Of a stretch of DNA of 64,000 nt, positions 36,150-45,890 are shown piece after piece. Both the position numbers and the translations under genes were made by a program. Source of the stretch: Clostridium sp. CAG:452 (GTDB lineage Bacteria; Bacillota; Clostridia; TANB77; CAG-508); NCBI GenBank assembly GCA_000434035.1, contig FR893523.1:86245-150244 (forward strand), written 5' to 3'. Below the pieces are notes generated by a model, which searched no databases, was not told where the DNA came from, and was given only the letters and a program-made list of their open reading frames with translations. Within the stretch, counting starts at the first letter, position 1. Every line of letters begins with the position of its first letter.

Positions 36150-36482
36150 CACAAAAGATAAAAAACAAGATACGAAAGATTAAATTATTAAATACAAAAG
36201 AAAGAAAAAATACTAAAGAAAAGAATACAAAAGATAAAAGAAGTACTAAAGAAAACTAGTACAAAAGAAAAATTTAAAAAACACCAAAGAAAATATTCTA
36301 AAAATAAATTACACAAAAGATTACAATTATAATTTACTTAACAAGTAAAATTATACACACTAAAGAAAAAATATTAAGTACAAAAGAAATCAATACGACT
36401 TTTTAAGAGGGGTTGTAAAAAAACACACAAAAGAAAAATGGCGAAAGCCAAAAGAAACAAAAGAATTATATAAACAAAAGAG
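36150..36482 (+). repeat. degenerate array of ACNAAAGA motifs
   Basis: The 400-bp gap between mraZ and rsmH carries about fifteen copies of ACAAAAGA, ACTAAAGA, ACCAAAGA or ACGAAAGA, spaced irregularly 15-35 bp apart. All are in the same orientation and mostly preceded by AT or GT. All frames have frequent stops, so it is not coding. Role unknown. Confidence 0.65.
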
Positions 36483-36485
36483 GAA

Positions 36486-36533
36486 GACAGTTGGTACATA
36501 TATTTTTACCAACTGTTTAATGCTATTTTTTTA
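36486..36533 (+). terminator. hairpin with T run before rsmH
   Basis: ACAGTTGGTA and TACCAACTGT, then TTTAATGCTATTTTTTT. It could attenuate transcription between mraZ and the rest of the cluster. Confidence 0.65.
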
Positions 36534-36546
36534 GTTGAGGTTTAAA

Positions 36547-37488
36547 TTGGAAAAGATAGAATTTAATCATGTATCAGTATTACTAAATGAATGTATAGAA
36601 AATTTAAATATAAAACCAGACGGAATATATGTAGACGGAACAATGGGCGGTGCTGGGCACAGCTTAGAAATAGTAAAAAAACTTTCTGAAAAAGGTATGC
36701 TTATTGGAATAGACAGAGATGAAGAAGCTTTAGCAGTAGCAAAAGAAAGATTAAAAGAGTTTAACAATGTGAAATATGTACATGATAATCATGACAATAT
36801 AGATGAAATAATTAAAAATTTAAATATAAAAGGCGTAGATGGAATTTTACTAGATTTAGGAGTTTCTTCATATCAAATAGATGAAAAAACAAGAGGATTT
36901 ACATATATGGATGACGGACCTCTAGATATGAGAATGGATAAATCTCAGAAACTTACAGCCGAATATATAGTAAATAACTACAAGGAACAGGATTTAGCAA
37001 GAATAATATTTGAATATGGCGAAGAGAAATTTTCTAGAAAGATTGCAAGAAATATTTGCGAATATAGAAAAAATAAAAAGATAGAAACAACTGGAGAACT
37101 TGTAAAAATAATAGAAAAGAGTATTCCAGGTAAATTTAGAGAAAAAAATTCTCATCCAGCCAAAAGAACATTTCAAGCAATACGTATAGAAGTAAATAAT
37201 GAAATAGAACCTTTGTACAATACGATAAAAAATTCGATAACAGCTTTAAATAGTAAAGGAAGATTATGTGTAATAACTTTCCATTCACTAGAAGATAGAA
37301 TGGTAAAAAAAGCATATGTAGATGCAGAGGGAAAATGTACTTGTCCAAAAGATTTACCTTACTGTGTGTGTGGAAATGTAAGTCTTGGTAAAATTATAAC
37401 TAAAAAACCAATTTTACCAACAGAAAAAGAAATGCAAGAAAATTCAAGAAGTAGAAGCGCAAAATTAAGAGTATTTGAAAAGATATAA
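36547..37488 (+). CDS. rsmH: 16S rRNA (cytosine-1402-N4)-methyltransferase
   Basis: 313 residues from TTG 36547 (TTGAGG six bases upstream). SAM-dependent; methylates C1402 in the decoding centre. Visible: FNHVSVLLNECIENL, DGTMGGAGHS (SAM loop), GILLDLGVSSYQID, RGFTYMDDGPLDMRMD, HPAKRTFQAIRIEVN and SRSAKLRVFEK. The gene is intact and lacks in-frame CGG. Standard position after mraZ. Confidence 0.93.
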   Translation: MEKIEFNHVSVLLNECIENLNIKPDGIYVDGTMGGAGHSLEIVKKLSEKGMLIGIDRDEEALAVAKERLKEFNNVKYVHDNHDNIDEIIKNLNIKGVDGILLDLGVSSYQIDEKTRGFTYMDDGPLDMRMDKSQKLTAEYIVNNYKEQDLARIIFEYGEEKFSRKIARNICEYRKNKKIETTGELVKIIEKSIPGKFREKNSHPAKRTFQAIRIEVNNEIEPLYNTIKNSITALNSKGRLCVITFHSLEDRMVKKAYVDAEGKCTCPKDLPYCVCGNVSLGKIITKKPILPTEKEMQENSRSRSAKLRVFEKI

Positions 37489-37522
37489 AATATATAATGA
37501 ATTTTGAAGGGGGTGTATAAAA

Positions 37523-38038
37523 GTGCCAAGAAATTTTAGTAAATATCAATATGAAACAAGTCCAAGAAAACTTGAGCCAGAATATACGCCTGTAAAAAAT
37601 CCATATAAAAAGAAAAAAACAACAGCAAGAAAAGTACAAACAACAAATAAAAATAAAGTAAATGAAATAAAAAAGAGAAAAATGAAAGTAATAAAATATA
37701 TAGCAATAGGTTTTTTAATAATTTTTGGTATAAGTTTAAGAAATTCACAGATAGACGAGAATTTTGCTAAAATACAAGACTTGAAGTCGGAATTAGCAGA
37801 AGTGGAAAAACAAAATGCTCAATTGGAAGTAGCAATAGAAAATGGAATGAATTTAAACAACCTAGAACAAGAAGCAAAAACACAATTAGGAATGCAAAAA
37901 TTAAATTCAAAACAAACAATATATATGACACTTCCAAAAAATGATTACATTGAACCAGCCTCAGAAGAAGTGGTAATAGACGAAAAAGAGTCTCCTTTTA
38001 AGGTAATAATAAATACAATTAAGAATATATTTAAATAA
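37523..38038 (+). CDS. FtsL/DivIC-like division protein
   Basis: 171 residues from GTG 37523 (AAGGGGGTG upstream). Basic cytoplasmic N-terminus (about 1-55), one membrane helix (about 57-73), then a coiled coil IQDLKSELAEVEKQNAQLEVA and a short tail. This plan and the rsmH-pbp position mark it as FtsL, a bitopic divisome scaffold; sequence similarity is weak, as usual for this family. Confidence 0.75.
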   Translation: MPRNFSKYQYETSPRKLEPEYTPVKNPYKKKKTTARKVQTTNKNKVNEIKKRKMKVIKYIAIGFLIIFGISLRNSQIDENFAKIQDLKSELAEVEKQNAQLEVAIENGMNLNNLEQEAKTQLGMQKLNSKQTIYMTLPKNDYIEPASEEVVIDEKESPFKVIINTIKNIFK

Positions 38039-38079
38039 GATTAGTATTAGATAAATAAATAATACTAATCTTATTTTTA
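38035..38079 (+). terminator. hairpin after ftsL
   Basis: AAGATTAGTATTA and TAATACTAATCTT followed by ATTTTTATT; it can end or attenuate transcription before the PBP gene. Confidence 0.7.
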
Positions 38080-38096
38080 TTATATTAGGAGAGCTT

Positions 38097-40063
38097 ATGA
38101 AACCTACAAATATTAAAAGAAAAAGAAGATTAAGAAATATGATATTTATTACCTCTATATTATGCTTTTTACTGATTGTAAGAATTGGGGTAATACAGTT
38201 CGTGCAAGGTTCGGAATTACAGTCAATGGCGTATTCCCAACAAACATTAAATAGAAAAATAAATCCTAAAAGAGGGACAATATATGATAGTACTGGCAAA
38301 AATGTATTAGCAGTAAGTGCTAGTGTGGAAACGGTTTCTGTAACACCTAAAAATATAGCTCCACAAAACAAGGAAAAACTAGCCAAAAAGATGGCAGAGA
38401 TATTTGATCTAAATTATGAAAATGTTTTAAAGAAAGTAAGTAAAAGAAGTTCGATAGAAACAATTGTAAAAAAAGTTGATAAAGAAAAAACAAATGAACT
38501 TAGAGTTTGGCTAGATGAAAATAATATTGTAACAGGGGTTAATATAGATGAAGATACAAAAAGATATTATCCATATGGCACACTTGCATCTAATGTTATA
38601 GGGTTTACAGGAAGTGACAATCAAGGTCTGGAAGGAATTGAAAGTAGATATGATAGCATATTAAAAGGCGAACAAGGGAAAATATTAAAATTAACAGACG
38701 CCACAGGTTCTGAGCTAGGTACGGCAGGAGAAGATTATGTGGAAGCGGTGAATGGAGATGATTTAATATTATCAATAGATATGACAATACAGGCTATTGC
38801 AGAAAAATATTTGGCACAGGCTTGTGTTGATAATGTTTGTACAGGTGGAGGGAATATAATAATATCAAATCCAAAAACTGGTGATATTTTAGCAATGGCT
38901 AATTATCCAAATTATAATTTAAATGAACCATATTTAATAAATGAAGAAGATTTAAAGATTGTATGGGATGACTTATCTGCAGGAGATAAATCAAATGCAC
39001 TTGCTCAAATGTGGAGGAATAAAGCAATATCAGATACTTATGAGCCAGGGTCTACATTTAAGCTTGTAACTGCATCAGCTTCATTGGAAGAAGGAATAAC
39101 TGATACAGATAGGGCTGGAGAGTTTTGCTGTACTGGTTCTATAAATATTGCAGGAACGAGAATAAAATGCTGGAGATATTATAGACCACATGGAGCAGAA
39201 AGTTTAAGGCAAGCGTTAATGAATTCTTGTAATCCAGTTTTTATAGGACTACGGACAAAAATTAGGAGTGGAAACATATTATAAATATTTAGAGAAATTT
39301 GGGTTGCTTTCCAAAACGGGAATAGATTTGCCAGGAGAAGCAGGAAGTATATTTTTAAAAAAAGAAAAAGTTGGCCCAGTGGAACTTGCTACAATATCAT
39401 TTGGTCAAAGATTTGAAGTAACACCAATACATATGCTTACAATGTTATCTACAATTGCAAACAATGGGAAAAAATTTACGCCAAGATTAGTAAAGGCGAC
39501 AATAGATAGTAAAACGGGAGAAAGACATGATATAGAAGTAAAACAAGGAGAACAAGTAATATCAGAAGAAACAGCAAAAAAAGTGCTTAGCATGATGGAA
39601 TCTGTTGTATCAGAGGGAACAGGAAAAAACGCTAGAGTAAGTGGATATTCTATTGGTGGAAAAACAGGGACATCAGAAGACGGAGTAAATACTGGAAAAT
39701 ATGTAACGTCATTTGTTGGAGTAGCAGATATACCAGATCCAGAAGTTGCAATTATAATTATTTTATATAATCCAACTGGAGAAGGAGGACACCAAGGAGG
39801 TGCAATAGCAGCACCAATAGCTTCACAAGTTTTACGGAGAAGTATTACCATATTTAGAAACAAAAAAACAAGAAGAGGAAGTAATAGAAACAGTAACAAT
39901 GCCAGAAGTGACTGGAATGTCTATAACTGATGCAAAAAAAGCATTAAAAGAATTAGGGCTAGAAGTAGAAATTATAGGGGAAGGAGAAACAGTAGGAGAT
40001 CAATTACCTAAAACCGGAATAAAAATAAATACAAGAACAAAAGTTACAATTTATGCTAATTAG
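38097..40063 (+). CDS. class B penicillin-binding protein (SpoVD/PBP2-like) with PASTA domain, two recoding sites
   Basis: 654 residues when C39252 and C39835 are skipped. Order: membrane helix (about 16-33), dimerisation domain with NRKINPKRGTIYD, transpeptidase domain with EPGSTFKLVTA (SxxK), NSCNPVF (SxN) and SIGGKTGTSE (KTG), then one PASTA domain (about 605-654: MPEVTGMSITDAKKALKELG). Site 1 restores FIGLGQKLG (Gly386), just after SxN. Site 2 restores SQVLGEVLPYLE (Gly580), linking the enzyme to the PASTA domain. A C-terminal PASTA suggests SpoVD; spore cortex and divisome roles are both possible. KTG is reached only after site 1. Confidence 0.88.
39249..39255 (+). other. CGGA +1 recoding site, PBP site 1
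   Basis: CTA then C then GGA. Skipping C39252 continues the transpeptidase domain from SxN towards KTG. Confidence 0.85.
39832..39838 (+). other. CGGA +1 recoding site, PBP site 2
   Basis: TTA then C then GGA. Skipping C39835 opens 75 more codons that encode the PASTA domain. Confidence 0.83.
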
Positions 40064-40204
40064 ACAAATTGCAATTTGTTTAATTAAATATTCAATTTTA
40101 CTATACAAAACGCAAAATTAATTATATAATACATGTGTATCAATAAAATTAGGGATAAATAATTTTACCCTTTGTATTAAAAACAAAAAAAGGAGAAGAT
40201 AAAA

Positions 40205-41668
40205 ATGAAATTAAAATCATTATTAAATGGAATTGAAGGCTTGAAGGCCAAAGGAAATCTTGATACAGACGTAAAAGGAATTACACATAATTCAAAAAAT
40301 GTAAAGGAAGGAGATATGTTCATTGCAATAAAAGGATTTGACACAGATGGGCACAAATACATAAAGGATGCAGTAGAAAATGGCGCAAAGGTAATTGTAA
40401 TACAAGAAGGCGAAACAATAAAAAAATCAGATATTAAAGATGATACAATAGTTATTTCTGCTCCAGATACAAGAATTGCTACATCAAAAATAGCTTGCAA
40501 TTTTTACAACAATCCATCTTCAAAATTTACATTGATAGGAGTAACAGGAACAAAAGGAAAAACAACTACAACTTTTATGATTAAAAGAGTGTTAGAAAAA
40601 GCTGGTCACAAAGTTGGTTTAATAGGAACTGTTGCAAATTATATAGGAGACAAAAATTTAGGAGAAAGTTCTAGAACAACACCAGAAAGTTTAGAATTAC
40701 AAAAACTTTTTGCAGATATGGTAGAGGCAAAAATAGATACAGTAGTTATGGAAGTTTCTTCACAAAGTTTAAAATTACATAGAGTAGATGATTGCCAATT
40801 TGATATAGGATTATTTACAAACTTTTCTGAGGATCATATTAGTCCAAAAGAACATCCAGATATGGAAGACTATTTTAATTCAAAATTGAAATTATTTGAT
40901 ATGTGCAAAATAGGATTTATAAATGCAGATGACTTTAATGTATTAAAAGTAAAAAAATTAGCAAAAAATTGTGACATAAAAACATATGGTATAGACAATG
41001 CAGCTGATTTATTAGCAAAAGATATAACAATAACAAATTCAAGTGTAGATTTTAAAGTAAAAATAGGACAAAAAAATGAAAGAGTAAAAACAGGAATACC
41101 AGGAAGATTTAGTGTATATAATTCATTAGCAGCAATAAGTGTAGCTTTAAAATTTGGAATAGATGCAGAAACAATTAAGGAAGCTTTAGTTGATGTTAGG
41201 GTTCCAGGAAGAAGTGAACTTGTACCAAATAAAAAAGACCTTACAATAATGATAGATTATGCTCATTCACCAGAAAGTCTACAAAATATTTTATCAGCAG
41301 TAAAAGTATATACAAAAGGAAGAGTAATTTCTGTATTTGGTTGTGGAGGAGATAGAGATCATGGCAAAAGACCAATAATGGGAGAAATTTCTGGAAATAT
41401 TGCAGACTTTACAGTAATTACATCAGATAACCCAAGAACAGAAGAACCATCTGAAATAGTAAAAGAAATAGAAGATGGAATGAAAAAAACAAAAGGAAAA
41501 TATATAACAATAGTAGATAGAATTGAGGCTATAAAATATGCAATAGATATGGCCAACAAAAATGATATTATTGTTCTAGCTGGAAAAGGACATGAAACAT
41601 ATCAAGAAATAAATGGCAAAAAATATCCATTTGATGAAAGAGAAATAATAAAAAAATTAATGAAATAA
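40205..41668 (+). CDS. murE: UDP-MurNAc-L-Ala-D-Glu:meso-diaminopimelate ligase
   Basis: 487 residues. Adds the third stem-peptide residue in peptidoglycan synthesis. Visible: ITHNSKNVKEGDMFIAIKGF, ATP loop GVTGTKGKTTTTFM, TTPESLELQ, YAHSPESLQNIL and TSDNPRTEEP. The DNPR motif marks diaminopimelate as substrate. The ATG follows AAAGGAGAAG. The gene is intact with no in-frame CGG. A 16-bp palindrome ACAAATTGCAATTTGT lies upstream at 40064. Confidence 0.93.
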   Translation: MKLKSLLNGIEGLKAKGNLDTDVKGITHNSKNVKEGDMFIAIKGFDTDGHKYIKDAVENGAKVIVIQEGETIKKSDIKDDTIVISAPDTRIATSKIACNFYNNPSSKFTLIGVTGTKGKTTTTFMIKRVLEKAGHKVGLIGTVANYIGDKNLGESSRTTPESLELQKLFADMVEAKIDTVVMEVSSQSLKLHRVDDCQFDIGLFTNFSEDHISPKEHPDMEDYFNSKLKLFDMCKIGFINADDFNVLKVKKLAKNCDIKTYGIDNAADLLAKDITITNSSVDFKVKIGQKNERVKTGIPGRFSVYNSLAAISVALKFGIDAETIKEALVDVRVPGRSELVPNKKDLTIMIDYAHSPESLQNILSAVKVYTKGRVISVFGCGGDRDHGKRPIMGEISGNIADFTVITSDNPRTEEPSEIVKEIEDGMKKTKGKYITIVDRIEAIKYAIDMANKNDIIVLAGKGHETYQEINGKKYPFDEREIIKKLMK

Positions 41669-41707
41669 AATAATGCCATTAATTATGCTAACATAAACAA
41701 AAAGTAT

Positions 41708-41730
41708 AAGGGCGCACAGGGTGCGCCCAA
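41708..41730 (+). terminator. GC-rich hairpin between murE and mraY
   Basis: GGGCGCAC-AG-GGTGCGCCC, strongly self-complementary, with no long T run. It may be a weak terminator or a repeat of the GTAGGGG-type group. Confidence 0.5.
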
Positions 41731-41766
41731 GTAATAATAAAAGAGTTTTTGAGGGGGGAACAAAAT

Positions 41767-42749
41767 TTGTATTTTCAGACAAGAATACTATTTGTATCAT
41801 TTATAGCAACAGTAATTATATCAATTTTTGTAATACCTATTTTAAAAAAACTAAAGGTTGGTCAAATTGAAAGAGATGATGGACCTCAGTCACATTACAA
41901 AAAACAGGGAACTCCAACAATGGGTGGAATAATAATTGCACTTCGGAATAATTATAGGAACAATTGGAGGCTATATTTATTACAGGACAAGAGAGCCGGA
42001 AACAGCAAGAAATATTCTACCATTACTATTAATAACAATAGGATTTGGAACAATAGGCTTTATAGATGATTTTAAAAAATTAGTTTTAAGGGATACAAAA
42101 GGATTAAAACCAGCATATAAAATGCTAGGATTACTAATAATTTCAGTGGCATATACATTATATTTAACAAGAGGAATACATTTAGGAACAGAAACATTTA
42201 TCCCTTTTGCTAAGAAATATATAGTATTACCAATGCTTTTGTATATACCTTTTGTTATATTTGTAATGCTAGGAACTACAAATGCAATAAACTTAACAGA
42301 TGGAATAGATGGGTTAAGTACTAGTATATCAGCAATTATTGCGACATGCTTAACAGTAATTGCAATAATTTTGGATGTAAAAGAAGTAATCGTTTTTGGA
42401 AGTATAATAGTAGGGTCATGTTTAGGATTCTTAATATTTAATCTAAATACAGCAAGAGTATTTATGGGAGATACTGGCTCATTATTACTTCGGAGGAGTA
42501 ATTGCTGCAATGGCTTTATATTTGAAGATGCCATTGATATTATTAATAATTGCTTTAATTCCAGTAGCAGAAACATTATCTGTTGTATTGCAAGTAACGT
42601 ATTTTAAAGCAACAGGAGGAAAAAGATTACTAAAAATGGCACCACTTCACCATCACTTTGAATTATCAGGATGGAAAGAAAATAAGATAGTATCAGTTTT
42701 TAGTGTAATTACTCTTATACTTTGTATAGTAGGATTATATTCAATATAA
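41767..42749 (+). CDS. mraY: phospho-MurNAc-pentapeptide transferase, two recoding sites
   Basis: 326 residues from TTG 41767 (GAGGGGGG upstream) when C41944 and C42491 are skipped. Makes lipid I at the membrane. Visible: ERDDGPQSHYKKQGTPTMGG, FIDDFKKLVLRDTKGL (the catalytic DD), NAINLTDGIDGLSTS, MGDTGSLLLGGVIAA and APLHHHFELSGWKE (the HHH motif). Site 1 restores Gly60 in IIALGIIIGT; site 2 restores Gly242 in the conserved GDTGSLLLGG. No unshifted fragment contains both halves of the active site, so this essential enzyme needs two recoding events per molecule. Confidence 0.9.
41941..41947 (+). other. CGGA +1 recoding site, mraY site 1
   Basis: CTT then C then GGA, followed by ATA. Skipping C41944 continues the second membrane segment. 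Confidence 0.85.
42488..42494 (+). other. CGGA +1 recoding site, mraY site 2
   Basis: CTT then C then GGA, followed by GGA. Skipping C42491 restores the Gly-Gly of the conserved DTGS...LGG motif. Confidence 0.87.
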
Positions 42750-42776
42750 AGAAGCTTCGAAAGGAAGGATACAAGA

Positions 42777-43932
42777 ATGCCGAAGATAAATAAGGAAAAC
42801 AAAACATATAAATCTTTTGATTTTACATTGTTTATTACTGTAATTTTATTATTATCATTAGGAGTAACAATGGTATTATCAGCAAGTTCTCCATCATCAC
42901 TTGCAACAACGGGAAGTAGTTATACATATGTAAAAAAGCAAGCTTTTTGTGCTGTGCTTGGAGTGGCATTAATGCTTATAATATCAAAAATTGATTACAG
43001 AAAATATCAAAGATTTTATAAAATTGCATATGTTGTTTCTCTTTTTATATTATTATTAGTTTTAGTGCCAGGACTTCGGAAAAGAGGTAAACGGTGCAAG
43101 ACGTTGGATAAAAAATGTTCCAATAGTTTCATCATTTCAACCATCAGAAATTACAAAAATAGGAATAATATTATTTTTTGCGGCATATCTAACAAAACAT
43201 AAAAATGAGCTAAAAGATGTATGGAAGGGATTTATAAAACCAATAGTATTTTTCGTATTACCAATTGTGGGAGTATTGCTAGGAGTACAATCACATCTTA
43301 GTGCTTCACTTGTTATAATAGCAGTTGTGTCTATAATGATGATTGTAGCGGGATGTAAAATATCACATTTTTTAACACTAGGAGTTTTAGGAGGAACAGC
43401 AGGAGGAATAGGATTATATATATTGGCAAAATTCTTCAAAAAAGGAGGATATAGACTAACAAGAATAATATCATTTTTAAATCCATGGGATTATGCTCAA
43501 GATGAAGGATGGCAAATTATTCAAAGTTTATATGCAATAGGTTCAGGAGGACTTTTTGGAGTAGGACTAGGAAATAGTAAACAAAAATATTTATACATAT
43601 CAGAACCACACAATGACTTTATATTTGCAGTACTAGCAGAAGAGTTAGGATTTATTGGTTGTGTGGCTGTTATAGTTTTATTTGGAATATTTATTTGGAG
43701 AGGAATATTAATTGCAATGAAAGCTCCAGATATGTTTGGAAGTTTACTTGCAACAGGAATAACCTCATTAATAGGAATACAAGCAATAATAAATATAGCG
43801 GTTGTAACATCTTCTATACCAGTAACAGGTATGGCGCTTCCGTTTTTTAGCTATGGAGGAACATCACTTATAATTCTATTATGTGCAGTAGGCGTATTGC
43901 TGAATATATCAAGGCAGAGTCAGAAAATATAA
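42777..43932 (+). CDS. ftsW: FtsW/SpoVE-type SEDS glycosyltransferase, one recoding site
   Basis: 384 residues when C43077 is skipped. SEDS proteins polymerise lipid II, here next to a class B PBP as expected. About ten membrane helices; visible motifs are VTMVLSASSP, the restored PGLGKEVNGARRWI (Gly101), PSEITKIGIILFFA, AEELGFIG and ALPFFSYGGTSL near the C-terminus. The ATG follows GAAAGGAAGG. ftsW and spoVE cannot be told apart from sequence alone. Confidence 0.9.
43074..43080 (+). other. CGGA +1 recoding site, ftsW
   Basis: CTT then C then GGA. Skipping C43077 restores the conserved stretch before NGARRWI. Confidence 0.86.
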
Positions 43933-43939
43933 AAACAAT

Positions 43940-44050
43940 AAATTGGAATTTGTTTAGTTCCGGATGAATTCAGGACAGTCCCCAAAATCCCCAGGTTTGG
44001 TGATTTTAAGGGACAGTCCCTGGAATTCCTCCTCACACAAACTACAATTT
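43940..44050 (-). repeat. interspersed palindromic element, inverted copy
   Basis: Reverse-oriented copy between ftsW and murG. The AAATTGGAATTTG end is intact and the other end has decayed to ACTACAATTT. It lies only 14 bp before the murG ATG, and TACGGAGG just past it provides the murG ribosome site. Confidence 0.83.
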
Positions 44051-44064
44051 ACGGAGGTAATAAA

Positions 44065-45180
44065 ATGAAAGTAATAATTGCAGCAGCACAAACAGGAGGG
44101 CACATTAATCCAGGAATTGCAATTGCAAATAAAATAAAAGAAAAAAATAGAAATGCTAGAATAATGTTTATTGGAACAACTAGAGGACTAGAAAATGATT
44201 TAGTTCCAAGGGCAGGTTATGAATTAAAAACAATAGATGCTTATGGCATAAATAGAAAAATAAGCATAAGCAATATAAAAAATATGTTTAAAACATTAAA
44301 GGGCTTTGGAGAGGCAAAAAAGATTGTAAAAGATTTTAATCCAGATATTGTAATAGGTACAGGAGGATTTATTTGTGGGCCAACAATTATGGCTGCAAAA
44401 AAATATAAAATACCAACATTGCTACATGAAAGTAATGCCTTTCCAGGAGTAGCAACTAAAATGCTTGCAAAAAAGGTTGATACAATTTTGGTAGGTTTTG
44501 AAGAAGCAAAGCAAAGATTACCAAAAGCAAAAAATGTAGTAGTAACAGGAACACCAACAAAAATAAAAGGAATAGCAATGTCACAAGCACAAAAAGATAT
44601 TATAAAAAAAGGAATGGGCTTAAAAAATGATTTGCCAGTTATTTTAATTTTTGGAGGTAGCCAAGGAGCAAAAACTATTAATGAAACATTAAAAGATATA
44701 ATACTAAGCAAATTAAACAAAGATTATCAGATAATTTGGGCGTCAGGTCCTAAACAATATGATGTAATAAAACAAGAACTAAAAGAGAAAAAAATAAATA
44801 TTAATCAAATAGAAAATGTCAAGATTATACCATATATTTATAATATGGAAGAGGTAATGAATGTAGCAGATATAATAGTTTCAAGAAGTGGGGCTATGAC
44901 AATTACAGAGATAGCTAAAATTGGAAAACCAGCAATATTTATTCCATTCCCATTTGCAACCGAAAATCATCAAGAGTATAATGCTAAAGTATTAGAAAAA
45001 GTGGGAGCAGCAAGAATAATATTAGATAAAGATCTAAATGCACAAAGTTTATCTAATACAATAGAAGAGATGCTAAAAGATAAAAACAAACTTGAACAAA
45101 TGGGACAAAATGCAAAAAAAGTATCTGTAAATTATGTAGAAGACAAAATATATGAAGAAATAGAAAAAATTATTAAATAA
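44065..45180 (+). CDS. murG: UDP-GlcNAc:lipid I N-acetylglucosaminyltransferase
   Basis: 371 residues. Makes lipid II on the inner membrane face. Visible: AAAQTGGHINPGIAIA (lipid I/donor loop), FIGTTRGLENDLVPRAGY, IGTGGFICGP, LHESNAFPG, FGGSQGAKTINE and ATENHQEYNAKVLE (donor binding). Intact; no in-frame CGG. It closes the cell-wall part of the cluster. murD and murF are not in the window. Confidence 0.93.
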   Translation: MKVIIAAAQTGGHINPGIAIANKIKEKNRNARIMFIGTTRGLENDLVPRAGYELKTIDAYGINRKISISNIKNMFKTLKGFGEAKKIVKDFNPDIVIGTGGFICGPTIMAAKKYKIPTLLHESNAFPGVATKMLAKKVDTILVGFEEAKQRLPKAKNVVVTGTPTKIKGIAMSQAQKDIIKKGMGLKNDLPVILIFGGSQGAKTINETLKDIILSKLNKDYQIIWASGPKQYDVIKQELKEKKININQIENVKIIPYIYNMEEVMNVADIIVSRSGAMTITEIAKIGKPAIFIPFPFATENHQEYNAKVLEKVGAARIILDKDLNAQSLSNTIEEMLKDKNKLEQMGQNAKKVSVNYVEDKIYEEIEKIIK

Positions 45181-45212
45181 AATCCAAATTTTCAAAGAAA
45201 GGAGGACAAGCC

Positions 45213-45890
45213 ATAGATATAGAAAGATTAGAACAAAACATAAGGTATACATTTAAAAACAAAGAACTACTAAAAACCGCATTAACACATACTTCGTATG
45301 CACATGAAAAAAAAGTAGAAAGTAATGAAAAACTAGAATTTTTAGGCGATAGTATATTAGAGTTTGTAACAAGTAATTATTTATATAATAATTATAGAAA
45401 ACTAAAAGAAGGAGAAATGACTAAAGTTAGAGCTTCTGTTGTTTGTGAAAGCAGTCTTTATCAAGTTGCTTTAAAGCATAATTTTAGTGATTTCTTAAAA
45501 CTAGGGAAAAGCGAAATAGCATGTGGAGGAAATAAAAAACCAGCGATACTTGCAGATAGTGTAGAATCAGTAATTGCTGCAATATATGAAGATTCAAACT
45601 TAGAAAATGCAGAAAAATTTATAATAGAAAATTTAAAAGATCAAATAGAAATTGCAAGCAAACATGTAGGAATGAAAGATTATAAAACAGTTTTACAAGA
45701 AAAACTACAAATACATGGAAATGTAAAAATTGAATATACAGTAATTGATGAAAAAGGACCAGATCATAATAAGACTTTTGTAGTAGAAGTAAAATGTGAT
45801 GGGAAACATTTAGCAATTGGACAAGGTAGTACTAAAAAGGCAGCAGAAATGGAAGCTGCACATAATGCATTGGAGGGAAAAAATGAGTGA
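45213..45890 (+). CDS. rnc: ribonuclease III, ATA start
   Basis: 225 residues. Cleaves double-stranded RNA (rRNA precursors, antisense pairs). The frame is open from just past murG. The catalytic signature NEKLEFLGDSILEF lies at about residue 39 and a double-stranded RNA-binding domain at about 155-225. The start must be upstream of 45330, but no ATG, GTG or TTG exists there. GGAGG at 45201-45205 is placed 7 bases before ATA 45213, giving (M)DIERLEQNIRYTFKN, which fits the family's N-terminus exactly. An ATG at 45417 would delete the active site. Confidence 0.87.
   Translation: MDIERLEQNIRYTFKNKELLKTALTHTSYAHEKKVESNEKLEFLGDSILEFVTSNYLYNNYRKLKEGEMTKVRASVVCESSLYQVALKHNFSDFLKLGKSEIACGGNKKPAILADSVESVIAAIYEDSNLENAEKFIIENLKDQIEIASKHVGMKDYKTVLQEKLQIHGNVKIEYTVIDEKGPDHNKTFVVEVKCDGKHLAIGQGSTKKAAEMEAAHNALEGKNE

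Noticed and set aside
36128..36547. CRISPR-like array between mraZ and rsmH
   Set aside because: The ACNAAAGA motifs are only 8 bp, degenerate and irregularly spaced, with no unique spacers of constant length and no cas genes.
5547..43932. lgt, mraY, ftsW, pbp and others as pseudogenes
   Set aside because: They keep all family motifs on both sides, carry no other indel or stop, and lie in conserved operons. Independent decay would not give one repeated lesion.
45417..45890. Short rnc starting at ATG 45417
   Set aside because: It would remove the NEKLEFLGDS catalytic motif, which is in frame upstream.
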